Shown: piece by piece, positions 1-11,569 of the stretch
How the letters are laid out: each line of letters starts with the position of its first letter
Position numbering within the stretch: the first letter of the stretch is position 1
From: Prorocentrum cordatum
Taxonomy: Eukaryota > Sar > Dinophyceae > Prorocentrales > Prorocentraceae
Length of the DNA stretch: 64,000 nt
Assembly: GCA_963575745.1 (NCBI GenBank)
Contig: CAUYUJ010016286.1
Coordinates: 124,001-188,000, forward strand
Direction: 5' to 3'
The notes under the pieces: model-generated
What the model saw: the letters and a program-made list of their open reading frames with translations, nothing else
The model's database searches: none
What the model was told of the DNA's origin: nothing
Made by a program: the position numbers and the translations under genes

Positions 1-1017
1 CTCGCACGATCGTCAGGACCGACGAAAACGTATACACTCGCACCCGCGATGCCCATGCCCACTCGCACCCGCATCGCGCTGTTGGCATCACTGACGACAC
101 CCGACTCTCCTCACAAGGCGCAACAAGTACGGCAGCCGGGTCGAGCAACAACTGACTCACCTCGAAAGACTTCTGCACCCTGTAGAGATCGGCATGCTGC
201 CACTCAGCCGCGAAAGCCCAGACGACAGCGAGCATGGGCAAAGCAACAAAGTACTGCAGATCCGAGCCGCTGCAGCTGAACTAATGCAGCTCGATCAAGT
301 CTCGCTCCAAATGACGACAGCAGGAAGAAAACTAGGGCGAAGGAGTGTGTATACCTCCTGCGCGTATCCAACCAATAACGAAGCGAAGCGAAGCGAAGGC
401 GTCGGAGTCGGGCACACATGTGTGACCGTGCACGGACTTTGCACGTTCAGTAGTAGTGGCATTCAAAATGCTCTCGAGCGAGTCCCACCACGTCGTGTAC
501 GTCGCGGCCGTGACCATCTCACATTGTTACTCTCGTACTGGAAATATCGTCGTGGATGAACGGCATCGTTGGCATCGCTGCCCGTGGGTTTGTCTCTGGC
601 GCCCGTATGCGATTATTGCAACAACAACTTCCGGATGTCGTGGTCCCACCATTTTCTTTGGCCACCATGCTGCCAATGACCCTGTTGTTTCGCGTCACGA
701 CTGGGGCTCCAGTTCAACTCTCGGTCCATCGGTTCTGTGGATGACCTGCAACGCACGCGGCCCAGCGCCAACCCTTTGCATGATATGTCTCGTGCAAGCA
801 GAAGAATACAAGCAAAGAGACATCATCACAACTGGCAAAGTTCCAGGTCGCAATGAAGCCGTGGAGACAGATGGACTCGTAGGGATTAGCGAACATACAG
901 AAATGCACCACAATCAACTCTATAAGGCATAAACTCTCTCGGAAACGATGCCGGACACTTGTGACGACTGCGACGATCAGCTTGAGAACCGTCCGGAGCC
1001 CCAGCGATGCGAAGTAC
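1..1017. other. No recognisable gene
   Basis: I see no protein or RNA gene here. Open frames in all six phases are short and of mixed composition. The only structure is a short CGAAG pentamer run near 378-399, whose flank (caataacgaagcgaag) recurs at 44030-44056. Confidence 0.5.
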
Positions 1018-1282
1018 TCACTGCTTGCATTCACCCTCCACTAGTGCCTTAGGGCCGAGACAGCCCGACACACCACCTCGCCGTATCGCTGACGCTGGTG
1101 CGGATGCGGGAGCTGCCCTCCGAGCAGAGCTCACCCACCCCGGTTCGCCCTGCTGCAGCTCCGGCCCTTGCAAGAGAGCAGAGGGGGACGCGCAACGGCG
1201 ACTGGCTAGTTGAGGTCTCAAGCGAGAGCCTGGCTGGCTGGGGCGAGCCCGGCACAACACTGCTCTGCTCGAGCAGAGCTGT

Positions 1283-1304
1283 CTTGAGCCAAAATGCCTG
1301 CATC
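1283..1304 (-). other. Partial dinoflagellate spliced-leader relict
   Basis: Read on the minus strand, this stretch ends in CATTTTGGCTCAAG, identical to the last 14 nt of the dinoflagellate spliced leader. Upstream positions match only in part (about 17 of 22 overall). Such relicts mark cDNAs of trans-spliced mRNAs that were copied back into the genome. The downstream minus-strand DNA (1282 to about 1018) stays open in one frame but encodes nothing I recognise, so a decayed retrocopy is possible and unproven. Confidence 0.4.
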
Positions 1305-1441
1305 CTCCTCCTGCCCTAGCTAAATAATCACCGGGCGAGAGCCTCACGGGTGGCACTGCACCAATTATGGCCACGTCTGCCGTGCTGCGTGATGCCATCA
1401 GCGGTGCCGATATCCACTGGGCGATTTCTCTGTCCAAGTGT

Positions 1442-1639
1442 CTAGAGGCCTCCCAGATGGGGTCCAAGATGAAGCCGGAGGATCGCGCCGTATCGCAAAT
1501 GCATCGCCGATGCATCGGCGCCGTCGGCGGTGCATCGGCGACGCTGGCGTGGAGAAGATCGGAATCCACATGAAACCGCATCGCCGATGCAGCGAGATCC
1601 TCTGACCCCATCTACTCCACCCCCAGCTGGGAGGCCTAG
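1442..1639. mobile_element. Short TIR element (family 2, introner/MITE-like)
   Basis: About 198 bp bounded by an inverted repeat: left CTAGAGGCCTCCCAG, right CTGGGAGGCCTAG. The interior has palindromic GCCGATGCATCGGC-type motifs. A related copy sits at about 46195-46390, with the same left end and the shared interior GCATCGCCGATGCATC and GACCCCATCTACT. There it lies inside a proposed intron of the ion-channel gene. It has no coding capacity. Confidence 0.6.
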
Positions 1640-2975
1640 AACGTCCCCTGCTTTCAGGAATTCCGAGAATGAGGAATCGAAACTGTGTATGCCGTTTTTT
1701 GTTTTGCCCCCTCCTTTTAGGAATTCCCGCCTTAGGAGCAGGACGCATCACGGACGGCTAGACGATCCTGAACATCGGCCCCCACTCCCTCCCTCCTCTG
1801 GCGAGGACCATCATAGGCCTTTGCCCTTCCGGTGGTGACCATCATAGGCGCCACCCCTCGGCAGCTACCATCATAGGAGCGGCCGGGGTCCCAACCCCCG
1901 TCATTGGCGCTGGAGGGGGCCGAGGCTCTCCCTACGGCCCCTCGGCCAACGAAGACGGCCGAGGCGCCAACGTACCTCCACAACTCAGACCTCCAAGACC
2001 TTAAGGCTTCGACTGCCAGCATTCACTGTTTTCCTCTCTCCCCTGCCCAGCACCACTGCTGCGGCCGTTCCTAAGGGTGCCATACTGGTGAGGCCGTCGC
2101 CCGCGCCCGGAGTTTGAAGGCCCCTGCCCATCGCATTCTAAAGAACACGTTTGGGTCCTCCTGGGGTCCCTGGAGGTTCTGCCCCCATGGGCCAGCCCAC
2201 TTGGCCGCCCTCCGTAGACATTCGAGATACGCTTGAGCAGTGCCCGCAGTCGGGTCAAAAACAAATCCTGCCACATCCCTCCTGTCTCACTCTCTCCCAG
2301 ACCCCCCCACTTCTTCCATCCGTCCCTTGATCTACCCTGCTGCATCCTCCCTCCTCGTTGTTTTCTCGGCCTCTTAGCCTCTTCCTCATGTCCTCATCAT
2401 CCTCCTTTTCTTCCCTCCCTTCTCAATCTAAACAACAATCGAAAATCGCAGATCCTCCTCGCCGGGATCGCTCCAACGCCCGAAGACATCCTCATTTTGC
2501 CCCGTCTTTTCCAATATCCCCCTTCCTCTCCTCTGCTTCTTCCCTCCTCCTCCTCCTCCTGCCTCCTCCTCCTCGTCCTAGTCCTTCCCACCTCTTCTTT
2601 TTCCGTCCTTCTCCGCCGGCGACGGCACCTAAGACGACACCCGCGGCATCGACGACGACGCCAGCAACGCCGACGCAGAGCTGCGGGAGGCGATCCTTGC
2701 TGGCGAACTGCACGAAAGAGGCCACGGCCCTGCTGGGCGGCGGGATCGGCGGCTGCTCCACCGCGGTTCATGAAAACAACGGTTGTATGGCCCAGGGGTC
2801 AGCAAACCGCTCTGGTTTGTAATTCGCCCGACGACGTAATTAGCAAACCCTTGCGCAACGCATGGTCATAACAGTTGGGTGTCTGTTAGGGGATGCGCAG
2901 GCGTGGCAAGGAGGTATATGCTTCTGCGAACGACATTCGGGAGGCAAGCGAGACTCGCAGGACACCGGCCTAGGG
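1640..2975. other. Non-coding, pyrimidine-rich stretch
   Basis: No convincing gene. Three copies of ACCATCATAGG occur between 1807 and 1880. The segment 2270-2640 is strongly TCC/CTC-rich and gives Ser/Arg low-complexity translations on either strand, which I treat as artefacts. Confidence 0.5.
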
Positions 2976-3056
2976 ACGAGGAGGAGGAGGAGGAGGGGGA
3001 GGAGGAGGAGGAGGAGGAGGAGGAGGAGGAGGAGGAGGAGGAGGAGGAGGAGGAGA
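2976..3056. repeat. (GGA)n microsatellite
   Basis: A nearly pure GAG/GGA trinucleotide run with one G-run interruption. Confidence 0.9.
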
Positions 3057-3159
3057 GGCGATTCGTTAACTCCCTGAGCTGAGAACGGGGAAAAGGGGCG
3101 AGGCCAGGCAGGGCGCCCGCGGCGCTGAGGCGCCGCGCGCGGGCCGGTCCGCGACGCCC

Positions 3160-3690
3160 GCGACGCAGGTCAAATCTGCGTGCTGGTAGGACGAGACGAT
3201 GCTGGCCCTCCCCTCCAGCGGCCGTCGAAAATGGCGACCGTGCCGCAGATCGCACCCCACCAAGGATGGCGAGGTCGATCTGACATGAACCTGCGGCGGG
3301 TGCCCACTATGCCGGCCCACCCAGTAGCCCTCGAAACCAGCGACAATTTGGCGAATCGCGGCCCCCCAGGGATGGCGAGGTCTGACCTGGATTTGGGTAG
3401 GACGCCGCTACGCTGGCCCGCCCAACAACCCTCGAAAATGGAGAACGTGTCGCAGATCGCACCCCCCCAAGGATGGCAAGGTCTGGTTTGAATCTGGGTA
3501 GGACGCCGCTTCGCTGGCCCATCCACCCGCCCTCGGACTGGCGACAGTTTCACAGATCGCAGCCCCCCGGGGATGGCAAGGTCGAATTTGAATCTACGGA
3601 AGGTGCCTACAGCGCTGGCCCCTTCTCATCTGCCCTCGAAAGTGGCGACCGTTTCGCAGACCGCAGCCCCCCAAAGATCGCAGCCCCCTC
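3160..3690. repeat. Tandem repeat, unit about 103 bp, ~5 degenerate copies
   Basis: The motif GGATGGC(A/G)AGGTC recurs near 3264, 3370, 3471 and 3571, with intervening text such as CTGGCCC..CCCTCGAAAATGGCGAC and CAGATCGCA(G)CCCCC. The units diverge by substitutions and small indels, so the open frames across them are not a gene. Confidence 0.75.
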
Positions 3691-3733
3691 TGGGGGTACA
3701 AAAGAAGCCGGGGGGGGGGAGAGCCGAGAAAGC

Positions 3734-3806
3734 GAGAGAGAGAGAGAGAGAGAAAAAAAAACGATACATATCTCTATATATATGTATATATATATACTTA
3801 CTAGTC
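3734..3806. repeat. (GA)n followed by TA-rich microsatellite
   Basis: GAGAGAGA run near 3736-3752, then an A-run and a TATATA-rich segment to about 3798. Confidence 0.85.
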
Positions 3807-3833
3807 GCTGCCCCAGAGCTGATTGTCAGGGGG

Positions 3834-4040
3834 ACATGCCAGGAAGACGCGCCGCGGAACGTCCCAAGGGACGCGCCAGGCGACGTGACACGGGACGTGC
3901 CATGGGGACGCACCGCGGGACGTGCCGAGGGGACGCGCTACGGAACGTGCCAATGGACGTGCAACGGGACGTGCCAGAGGACGCGCCGCGCGACGTGCCA
4001 GGGGGATTCGCCACGGGACGCGCCACGGAACGTGCCAAAC
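3834..4040. repeat. 18-bp tandem repeat (GGGACGTGCCANGGGGAC type)
   Basis: About 11 degenerate 18-bp units alternating GACGTGCCA and GACGCGCCA. The same satellite recurs at about 15062-15285 and 15495-15615, preceded each time by CTGCCCCAGAGCT(G/A)AT. The 6-residue periodic translations are artefacts of the unit length. Confidence 0.8.
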
Positions 4041-4043
4041 AAG

Positions 4044-4270
4044 CGTTTCGCTCGAGACATCCTCAACACACGAAAGAGTGGCCCGCACCCTGTGATTTAT
4101 CGATCGGGATTTCAAAAACAAGCGTTTCGCCTGAGACATCCTCAATTTCTAATCCGCCGGCCCACCTCGACCTCGATATTTATCAGGGAAAGAATCCGCC
4201 GGCCCACCTCAGTTGAGGCACGGGGGACAGGTTTACCAACTAAAAGCGAACCCTGGGCCGGCGCCCTTTC
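4044..4270. repeat. Cluster of short dispersed modules
   Basis: Contains modules that recur throughout 4-17 kb: ACAAGCGTTTCGCTCGAGAC; GCACCCTGTGATTTATCGATC; paired CGCCGGCC boxes about 40 bp apart around a TTTATCAGGGAAAG segment; and AACCCTGGGC..CCCTTTCCGGG. Similar clusters occur at 10920-11080, 12840-13270, 14229-14420 and 17075-17205. Confidence 0.7.
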
Positions 4271-4299
4271 CGGGAAAAAAGGAATTGTGGACATTTCTT

Positions 4300-5165
4300 T
4301 TTTCAAATTGCCGCGCCTGGGCTGTGAGTCAGAAGTCTCCTGGATGCATGCCATGGTCTGTTGGGATGCCCCTCGGGGCCTTCTTGGCGGCGTCTCGGGA
4401 GATTTTTCTGGGCCTGTCTCCTGAGAGCCTCCCAGGAGTGTACGAAGGCCTCTGGGGGGGCGCCTCGAGAGCCTTTGGGAGAACCTTGGGGCCATCTTAG
4501 GGCAGAGCGCTCGAAAGGCTTGGGGATGTCCCCTCTTGTGGCTCCCTCCTGGGGCGCGCGCTCAAGTTCTAGCCATGCTGGACAGGTTAGCTCATGAGAT
4601 CTCGAGTTCTGGACGCCTTTTTCCCAAGAGAACACGAAGATGGCCCAAGAGAGTTCCAAGACAGCGTCAGAGAGTTCATCATAATTCCCGACAAATCTTC
4701 GAATTGTGACCCCGAAGTCTTGATGGGGCTCGGGGTGAAGTTCAACAAAACCTTCCCTTTTTCAAGTCGGGCCTCCTACTATGTAGTGTGCAGGAATCGG
4801 GTGGCCTAAGAGGCCTGCAAGGGGTTCCTCGGAGGCAGTTGTGAGGCCTCTCCGGGGCTGGTTTGGGAGCCTCGTGTTTTTTTTCCTTGGTCCTTTCAGG
4901 GGTCTGGGGTTTGTTGGGGGCCTCTGGGGGATCCCAGAGGCCTCTCGGGGGCCTCTTGGGGCCTCCTGCTCCCGCTCTCGGGCCCATCTTGGGCCTGTCC
5001 TGGGGCCCTCTTGGGCCGTCTTGGGCGCCGCTTGGGCAGTCTTGAGCTATCTGGGGCCGTCTTGGGCGCTCGTTGGGGGCCTCTTCGGCCGTCTCGGGGC
5101 GGTCTCGGGGGCTTCTTCGGCCGTCCGGGAGCGTGGAAGCTTGAAAACGCGAGAGGGTCAAACAC
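4300..5165. repeat. GGCCTCTTGGG-type dispersed repeat, forward orientation
   Basis: Dense degenerate copies of GGCCTCTTGGGG, CCGTCTTGGG and GCCATCTTGG without a fixed period. This is the most abundant repeat in the first 20 kb. All frames give Gly/Leu/Trp- or Pro/Arg-rich text that I reject as protein. Confidence 0.75.
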
Positions 5166-5299
5166 ATCGAAAAAACAAAGGACAATTCGCCGGCCCAACG
5201 GGCCAGAGGCGTGCTAAGATCTCCGGTAACTGGTTAACAATTTTCTAGTTCGCGCGCGCGGGGCGGCCCCTGGGGGTCCCCGGACGAAAAGTACCCCGA

Positions 5300-5372
5300 C
5301 CAGGTCCCGGCCGGTCCCGGCCGGGTCCCGGCCGGGTCCCGGCCGGGTCCCGGCCGGGTCCCGGCCGGGTCC
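5300..5372. repeat. 11-bp tandem repeat (CCGGCCGGGTC)
   Basis: About six near-perfect 11-bp units of CGGCCGGGTCC, between GACCAGGTC and CCCCCCGAGCG. Confidence 0.9.
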
Positions 5373-5399
5373 CCCCGAGCGCTCCATGAGCGCACCAAC

Positions 5400-5990
5400 A
5401 GGGCTCCGAGACGTCCCCGAGAGCCCCAAGAAAGGCCAAGAGGCCCCCAAGAGGCCCCCAAGATGGTACACGAGGGGTCCGACATGCCACAAGATCGCTC
5501 CAAGACGCCCAAGATAGCCCCCAGACGCCCCAAGAGGCCTCCAAGAGCACTCCCAATAGGGCCCCCGGAGGCAAAAATCATTGTTTTTCCATAGGTTTTT
5601 GAGAGATTTTGGAGCTTCCACCTTTTCGGCTTCCCGACGCCCCAAGACGGCCCAAGAGGCCCCCAAGATCGCCCCAAGAGGGCCCAAGAGGCACCCAAGA
5701 GGGCCCCAAGATGGCCCAAGAGGGCTCGAAGACGGCCCAAGAAGCCTCCAAAACGGTCCAAGAGGGCCCCAAGAACGCCCCCAAAGGGGCCCCAGAGAGG
5801 GAACACGAAACAACATTTCGAGCCCTCGGCCCTAAGAAGCCCCTACGAGGCCCCTAAGAGGCCCCAAGAGGCCCCCACGGGGCCCTCAGGAGGCCCCCAA
5901 GAGTCCCCCAAGCGGCCCCAGGAGGCCCCCCAAATGCCCCCCCGAGCGCCCCAGGAGTCCCCCAAGCGGCCCCAGGAACCCCCAAAGCGC
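5400..5990. repeat. GGCCTCTTGGG-type repeat, reverse orientation
   Basis: The same family as the neighbouring blocks but on the other strand (CCCCAAGAGGCCCC, AAGACGGCCCAAGAGG). With the forward block at 4840-5130 it forms a large imperfect inverted repeat around the 11-bp array. Confidence 0.75.
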
Positions 5991-6059
5991 CGCATTGACA
6001 CCAGGCCCTCGGGCAAACGGCAGACATGAGACTGTATGGGCCGGCGGAATGAGCGAAGC

Positions 6060-6540
6060 GATTAAATGAAACGATGTTACCCTCTTCGGGCTCTCTCGGG
6101 ACGGCTCTCGGAGCTGTCTTGGGCTAGCTTTCGTGCCTCGTGGGGCCTTTCTGGGCGACTCTATGGGTCTGGGGCTTGTTGGGGGAATTCTGGGGGATCC
6201 TGGAGGTTTCTCGGGGGCCTCTCTGGGCCGCCCTGGGACCCATTCTGAGCGGTCCTGGGGCGCTTGGGCCGTCTTGGGCGCCTCCTGGCGCAGCCTTGAG
6301 GCTTTCTGGGGCCGTCTTGAGGCTCCCTTTGGGGGCCTCTTTGGGGCCCCTCTTGGGCCTGTCCTGGGGCCCTCTCGAGCCGTCTTGGGCGCCTCCTGGC
6401 GCAGTCTCGAGGCTCGCTGGGGCCGTCTTGGGGCGCTCGTTGGGGGCCTCTTCGGCCGTCTCGGGGCGGTCTCGGAGCTTCTTCGGCCGTCCGGGAGCGT
6501 GGAAGCTCGGAAGCGCGAAAAGGCCACACCCTTCGGGAAA
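6060..6540. repeat. GGCCTCTTGGG-type repeat, forward orientation
   Basis: Begins GATGTTACCCTCTTCGGGCTC, which recurs at 17310, and ends in TTCTTCGGCCGTCCGGGAGC, which also occurs at 5108-5132. Contains a roughly 100-bp internal duplication (near 6260-6320 and 6380-6450). Confidence 0.7.
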
Positions 6541-6549
6541 AAACACTTA

Positions 6550-7190
6550 AACTCAGCGATGCTTATGTTTCTCAGCTCGACTGGGCGACGAATCACTGGA
6601 GAAGGTCCGAGATCTGCGTGCAGAACGCAACGCTGATGGGTCCAAGGTAGCGGCGATGGTTCTAACCACACAAGCTCGCTCCTGACCGCTACTGCTGCGT
6701 TGCGGAGCATACACGTGGCCTGGCAAAGAACTACGTGAAAACGTCCACCGTCTGCAAAAAAAATGCTGGCTCTAGAGTGCTCCAAGCTTCACTTGGGGCA
6801 CTCGTGAGCAGAGTGACGGCACCTCATAATTAGGTTGGTCTGCCTCCGGCGGCTTGTGCTCATGCGAGCGCTTGTGCTTCGCCCTTCACCACCACCTCCG
6901 CCCCCACCCTCCCCACCCCCCACCACCAGCCCAGACCAGCCCCGCCCGAATCGTCGTTGACGTCGGTCACTGACAACTGGTTGGTATCTTTGCCCGTTCC
7001 GGTCGCAAGGACACGCATAGGTAGTGCAATGATGTCTGTATTATCGTCCAGTGGGAGATCATGGGAGGCGTATCGAAAATCATACCAAAAGAGCATGAGT
7101 TTGTTCTGGTGCTGATCTGTGGCTTGGATTGCACCAGCCCGGTGTCCTATCATATATTGGGAATCGATACTTGTTGCCTCTTGGTGCCTT
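6550..7190. other. No recognisable gene
   Basis: Sequence of more ordinary composition between repeat blocks. No open frame of convincing composition and no recognisable RNA gene. Confidence 0.45.
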
Positions 7191-8310
7191 CGGCCCATGC
7201 CGCCACCGTTCCTGGGTTGTGGGCGAGGCCTCTGGGAAGCTCGCTGGGATATGGAGCAAGGCCTCTCGGGGGCCTCTTGGAGACAGTTCTGAAGCCCCTG
7301 GGGGGGCGCGTTGGAGCCTCTTGGGGCCTCTTTTGGACCTCCTGGGGGCCTCGTTTGGGCCTCTTGGAGCCTCCCGGGGGCCTCTTTGAAGGGGCCCTGA
7401 GACACACAAATAAATACACACAAATAAAATTATCCCGGCGAAGGACCCAACCATATGCAATTGTTGTCGCTTCGCGAATCCCCACCAGCCCATCCAGAAA
7501 CGATGCCCAGAGGAATTGCCTCGATCAGAGAAGTGGGCAGCACACAGAGGAAGCCATTATGAGACATCTTGGGATATCTTGAGCCATCTTGGAGGTCATT
7601 TTGGGCTCTCCCAGACGCTCTTGGAGTCATCTTAATCCGTGCCCCCCCCCAAGAGGCCTCCATGTGGCTAAAACCTGTGTAGAATCAATGATTAGGCATT
7701 CTCGCCGAGGCCTCTTGGAGCATCTTGGGTGCATCTGGGGGGGCTCTTGGGGCCTCTTGGGGGTCTCTTGGGGGCCTCCGGGGGGCCTCTTGGGGGCCTC
7801 TTGGGGCCATTTTGGGGCCATCTTGGGACCTCTTGGGGCTTCCTGGGCGCTTCTTGGGGCCATCTTGGAGGAGATCGATCAAACAAGAGGGGGGGTTTAA
7901 TTAGCGCCCCCCCTCGGAAGCCCCTAAAATCGCCTCTTGGACCCCTCTTGGAACGCTCTTGGAGTGCTCTTGGGCGCTCTTGGGGCCGTCTTGGGGCTCT
8001 TTTGGGGCTCTCTTGGGGCCCTCTTGGGCCATCTTGGAACCATCTCCAGGCCTCGGATGGCCATCGGAAGCGAAAAGGCGAGAAAGCAAAAATCATTGAT
8101 TTTCCTTAGGTTTTGGGACGATTTTGGCCTCTTCGGGGCCTCCTTGGGGAGCTGTTTGGCCACTTGGAGTTATCTTGGGGCCGTCTTTGGGCTTCTTGGA
8201 ACCATCTTAGGAGCCATCTCGAGCGATCTTGCGCTATCTTGAGCCATCTTGGAGCTCATCTTGGGTTCTCTGAGGCGCTCTTGGAGCCGTCTTGGGCCAT
8301 CTGGGACGCT
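7190..8310. repeat. GGCCTCTTGGG-type repeat, forward orientation
   Basis: Long block of GGGGCCTCTTGG, GCCATCTTGG and GGCGCTCTTGG units, broken at about 7385-7500 and 7620-7700 by unrelated sequence. No coding signal. Confidence 0.75.
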
Positions 8311-8539
8311 CTAACTACCCGCGGCCCCCCCCGTCCAGGTCCAGGGGAGGGGGTAGGGGGAGGGGTAAACCCCTCCCCAAGGGGGAAGAGGGAGGGGTGG
8401 AAGAGGATCTGCTCTAGACCACCTACGCCCAGAGGGCTGGTGGGATTGTGAATCACGCTTTGTGGGTGCCGCTTTCGTTGGGGCTCCTTATGGTGCCACG
8501 AAGCGCTGTCCTGGGCGTACGGGGCGCATGAGGGCGGTA

Positions 8540-9317
8540 GCACTGGGGCCTTCGGTGGAGCTCCCTATGGGGCCACGAAACGTGTGAGGGGTGTGCCGAA
8601 TGGGTGCGGCGCCGCCATGCCAACGCAGCCACTGGGGCCTTCGGTGGAGCTCCCTATGGGGCCACGAAACGTGTGAGGGGTGTGTCTATGGGTGCGGCGC
8701 CGCCATGCGAACGCAGCCACTGAGGCCTTCGGTAGAGCTCCCTATGGGGCCACGAAGCGTGTGAAGGGTGTGCCGAAATGGGGTGCGGCGCCGCATGCGA
8801 ACGCAGCCACTGGGGCCTTCGGTGGAGCTCCCTATGGGGCCACGAAACGTGTGAGGGGTGTGCCGAAATGGGTGCGGCGCCGCCATGCCAACGCAGCCAC
8901 TGGGGCCTTCGGTGGAGCTCCCTATGGGGCCACGAACGGTGAGGGGTGTGCCGAAATGGGTGCGCGGGCCGCCATGCGAACGCAGCCACTGGGGCCTTCG
9001 GTGGAGCTCCCTATGGGGCCACGAAACGTGTGAGGGGTGTGCCGAAATTGGTGCGGCGCCGCCATGCCAACGCAGCCACTGGGGCCTTCGGTGGAGCTCC
9101 CTATGGGGCCACGAAACGTGTGAGGGGTGTGCCGAAATGGGTGCGGCGCCGCCATGCGGACGCGGCCACTGGGGCCTTCGGGGGAGCTCCCTATGGGGCC
9201 ACGAAACGTGTGAGGGGTGTGCCGAAATGGGCGCGGCGCCGCCATGCGAACGCAGCCACTGGGGCCTTCGGTGGAACTCCCTATGGGGCCACGAAGCGTG
9301 TGAGGGGTGTGCCGTGA
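8540..9317. repeat. 90-bp tandem repeat, ~9 copies
   Basis: The unit contains ACTGGGGCCTTCGGTGGAGC, CCCTATGGGGCCACGAA and GGGTGTGCCGAAATGG. Several consecutive units keep an exact multiple of three, so an Arg/Ala/Gly-rich 30-residue periodic frame stays open on both strands at once. That fits array arithmetic better than a gene. Copies differ mostly by substitutions and 1-3 nt indels. Confidence 0.85.
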
Positions 9318-9685
9318 TAGTGGCAGGAGGGAGGAGGGAGGGAGGGGGCAGCGGGAGGAAGGAAGGAAGGAAGGAGTGAACGCGGGGCGCTGTCTCTTCA
9401 AAACGAGGACCCAACACCACAGGATGGTTGGGAACTATTCCCAATATTTTCCCATATTTTCTGTGTTTTTGTCCTCCCCCCCACTTCCCATAGTTTCCCA
9501 TATTTTCTTGGGGATCGACGGTTAATTGTGTCTGTGTGTTTCTTCCCCTCCAGACTCTTGGGGCGGAAGGCCCGAATTGTCGAATCCTTCCCCTCGTTGG
9601 GCACCTCGGGAGGCCGTCCCGAGGCCCCCTTGGGCGCCTCTCGGGCGCGCCTCTTGGGCGCCTCCTGGGCCGTTTGGGGGCCCTC

Positions 9686-9687
9686 CT

Positions 9688-9720
<33 letters not shown>

Positions 9721-9822
9721 AACGAGGACGAAGACGAGAAGGGGGAGGCAGGAGGAGGAGGAGGAGGAGGAGGAGGAGGCGGAGGAGGAGGAGGCGGAGG
9801 AGGAGGAGGCGGAGGGGGCCGT
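9686..9822. repeat. (GAGGAC)n then (GGA)n/(GGC)n microsatellite
   Basis: GAGGAC hexamers near 9688-9740, then GGA triplets interrupted by GGC to about 9815. Confidence 0.9.
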
Positions 9823-9944
9823 CTTGGGGGCCTCTTGGCCCCTCTTGGGGAGCGAGGCTGGAGGCTTCTTGGGCAGCCTTGGAGCGTTGACGACCAGAAA
9901 ATGCGAGAACACGAAAACCATTGAAATTACGCTGCGCCCGCGCT

Positions 9945-10160
9945 GGCAGGGCCACGATCCCTCGTAAATTACCTGCGCCCGCGCTCCCAGGGCCACGATC
10001 CCTCGAAAATTACGCTGCGCCCGATCCCTTGTAAATTACACAGCGTCCGCGCTACCAGGGCTACGATCCCTCGTAAATTACACTACACCCGCGCTCCCAG
10101 GGCCACGATCCCTCGTAAATTACGCTACGTCAGCGCTCCCAGGGCCACGATCCCTCGTAA
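9945..10160. repeat. ~34-39-bp tandem repeat
   Basis: About five units containing CCAGGGCCACGATCCCTCG and TAAATTAC(G/A)C. The last two units reappear at 16380-16460, at the start of a larger duplicated block. Confidence 0.8.
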
Positions 10161-11090
10161 GGGCTCCTGGGCCCTCCTGGGTCTTCCTTGGACCTCTTGG
10201 GCCCTCCTGGGCTCTCCTGGAGCCTCCTGGAGCTTCTCCTGGGCCCTCCTTGGGCCCCCTGGTGCCTCTTGGAGCCTCCTGGGTCCTCCTGGGCCCTCCT
10301 GGGCTCTCCTGGGCCCTCCTGGGCTCTCCTGGGCTCTCCTGGAGCATCCTGGGCCCTCCTGGGCGAAGTCAAGGTCCGAAAACACATGGGACTTGCCACA
10401 TTTCTGAAATTCGGTGCCACCCCTCACGCAGGTCGGCGGGGTCAGGATCCGAAAACAGATGGGATTTGCCACATTTCTGGAATTCCGTGCCACCCCTCAC
10501 GCAGATCGGCGGGGTCAGGGTCCAAAAACACATGGGACTTGCCACATTTCTGGAATTCCGCGCCACCCCTCACGCAGATCGGCGGGGTCAGAGTCCAAAA
10601 ACACAGGGGATTTGACACATTTCTGAAATTCGGTGCCACACCTCACGCAGATCGGCGGGGTCAGGGTCAAAAAACACATGAATTTCTGCTATATGCAACT
10701 TCAAGAATCCAAAACTCTGTTTCCAGCGCCGTTCCGGAGGCCGCGGTACCTCGTTATTTATCGAGCGAACGCGTTTACTTAGTTTTTTATCGTTCAAAGT
10801 CGATGTCGGAAAAAGTGGACTTCACCTGTGAAATATCGAGGTTTCCTTAAAGGCAGTAAAATTCCAAGAGCACGATCTGCGTGAGGGGTGGCGAAAAATG
10901 GCCGTCGTCCTCACAATTGAAATCCGCCGGCCCCCTTCGACTTTGTAATTTATCGCACAAGAATTCCGCCGGCCCCCTTCAAGTAAAAACCGAGGGGAAG
11001 ACCATCTAAAAGAGAACCCTGGGCCCATGCCCTTTCCGGGAAAAGAGAACCCTGGGCCCATGCCCTTTCCGGGAAAACCTTCAAAACCCT
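10127..11090. repeat. Duplicated block, copy 1 (second copy at 16427-17200)
   Basis: Composite block: a run of (TCC)TGGGCCCTCC-type repeats (10160-10370); about five ~68-bp tandem units containing CACATTTCTGAAATTCGG and CCCCTCACGCAGATCGGCGG (10370-10690); then a unique tail with CGTTTACTTAGTTTTTTATC and CCTGTGAAATATCGAGG. The copy at 16427 has the same order but fewer 68-bp units, so array contraction or expansion followed the duplication. Confidence 0.8.
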
Positions 11091-11569
11091 ACATGGAATT
11101 AACTGTTGGCCCTCTCGGGCTTATGTGTCTTGGAGCCTCTTGTGACACTCTTGGGGCTTCTCTGGTCATCCTGCGCAGGATACCTTCGAGGCCTCCTGGG
11201 CCGTCCTCAAGACATGGTGTAGCTATCTTAGATCGTCTGGCCACCTTCTTCGAGACATGTTACTAGAACCATCGCGCGCGCTTCGCGCGCGCTCAAGTTC
11301 TAGCTAGGCTTGATAGGCTAACTCATGTAATATCATTGTGGTCGTTTCTTGCGTCCAGGGACTCCCTTGGAGGCCCTGCTCAAGCCTCGGAATCGTATAG
11401 AAGAGGAAGTGCGGAAACGCAGAAATCATTAATTTCCTTTGGGTATTCAACGATTTGGGGCCCTCAAATGCTTCCTGGGTTCTTTTTGTTGGAGGTGAGG
11501 GGGGTCTGAATTGTGGTCTGTTGTGCAAGAGTAGACCGGGGGCCAAACTTGAGAAACCAAAACATGATG

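Noticed and set aside
8540-9317. CRISPR-like regular repeats
   Set aside because: Contiguous 90-bp tandem units with no unique spacers; the other arrays likewise have no repeat-spacer alternation.
9945-10160. Possible tRNA or 5S-like cluster
   Set aside because: The units have no cloverleaf or internal promoter boxes that I can see; no rRNA or tRNA gene was recognised anywhere in the window.
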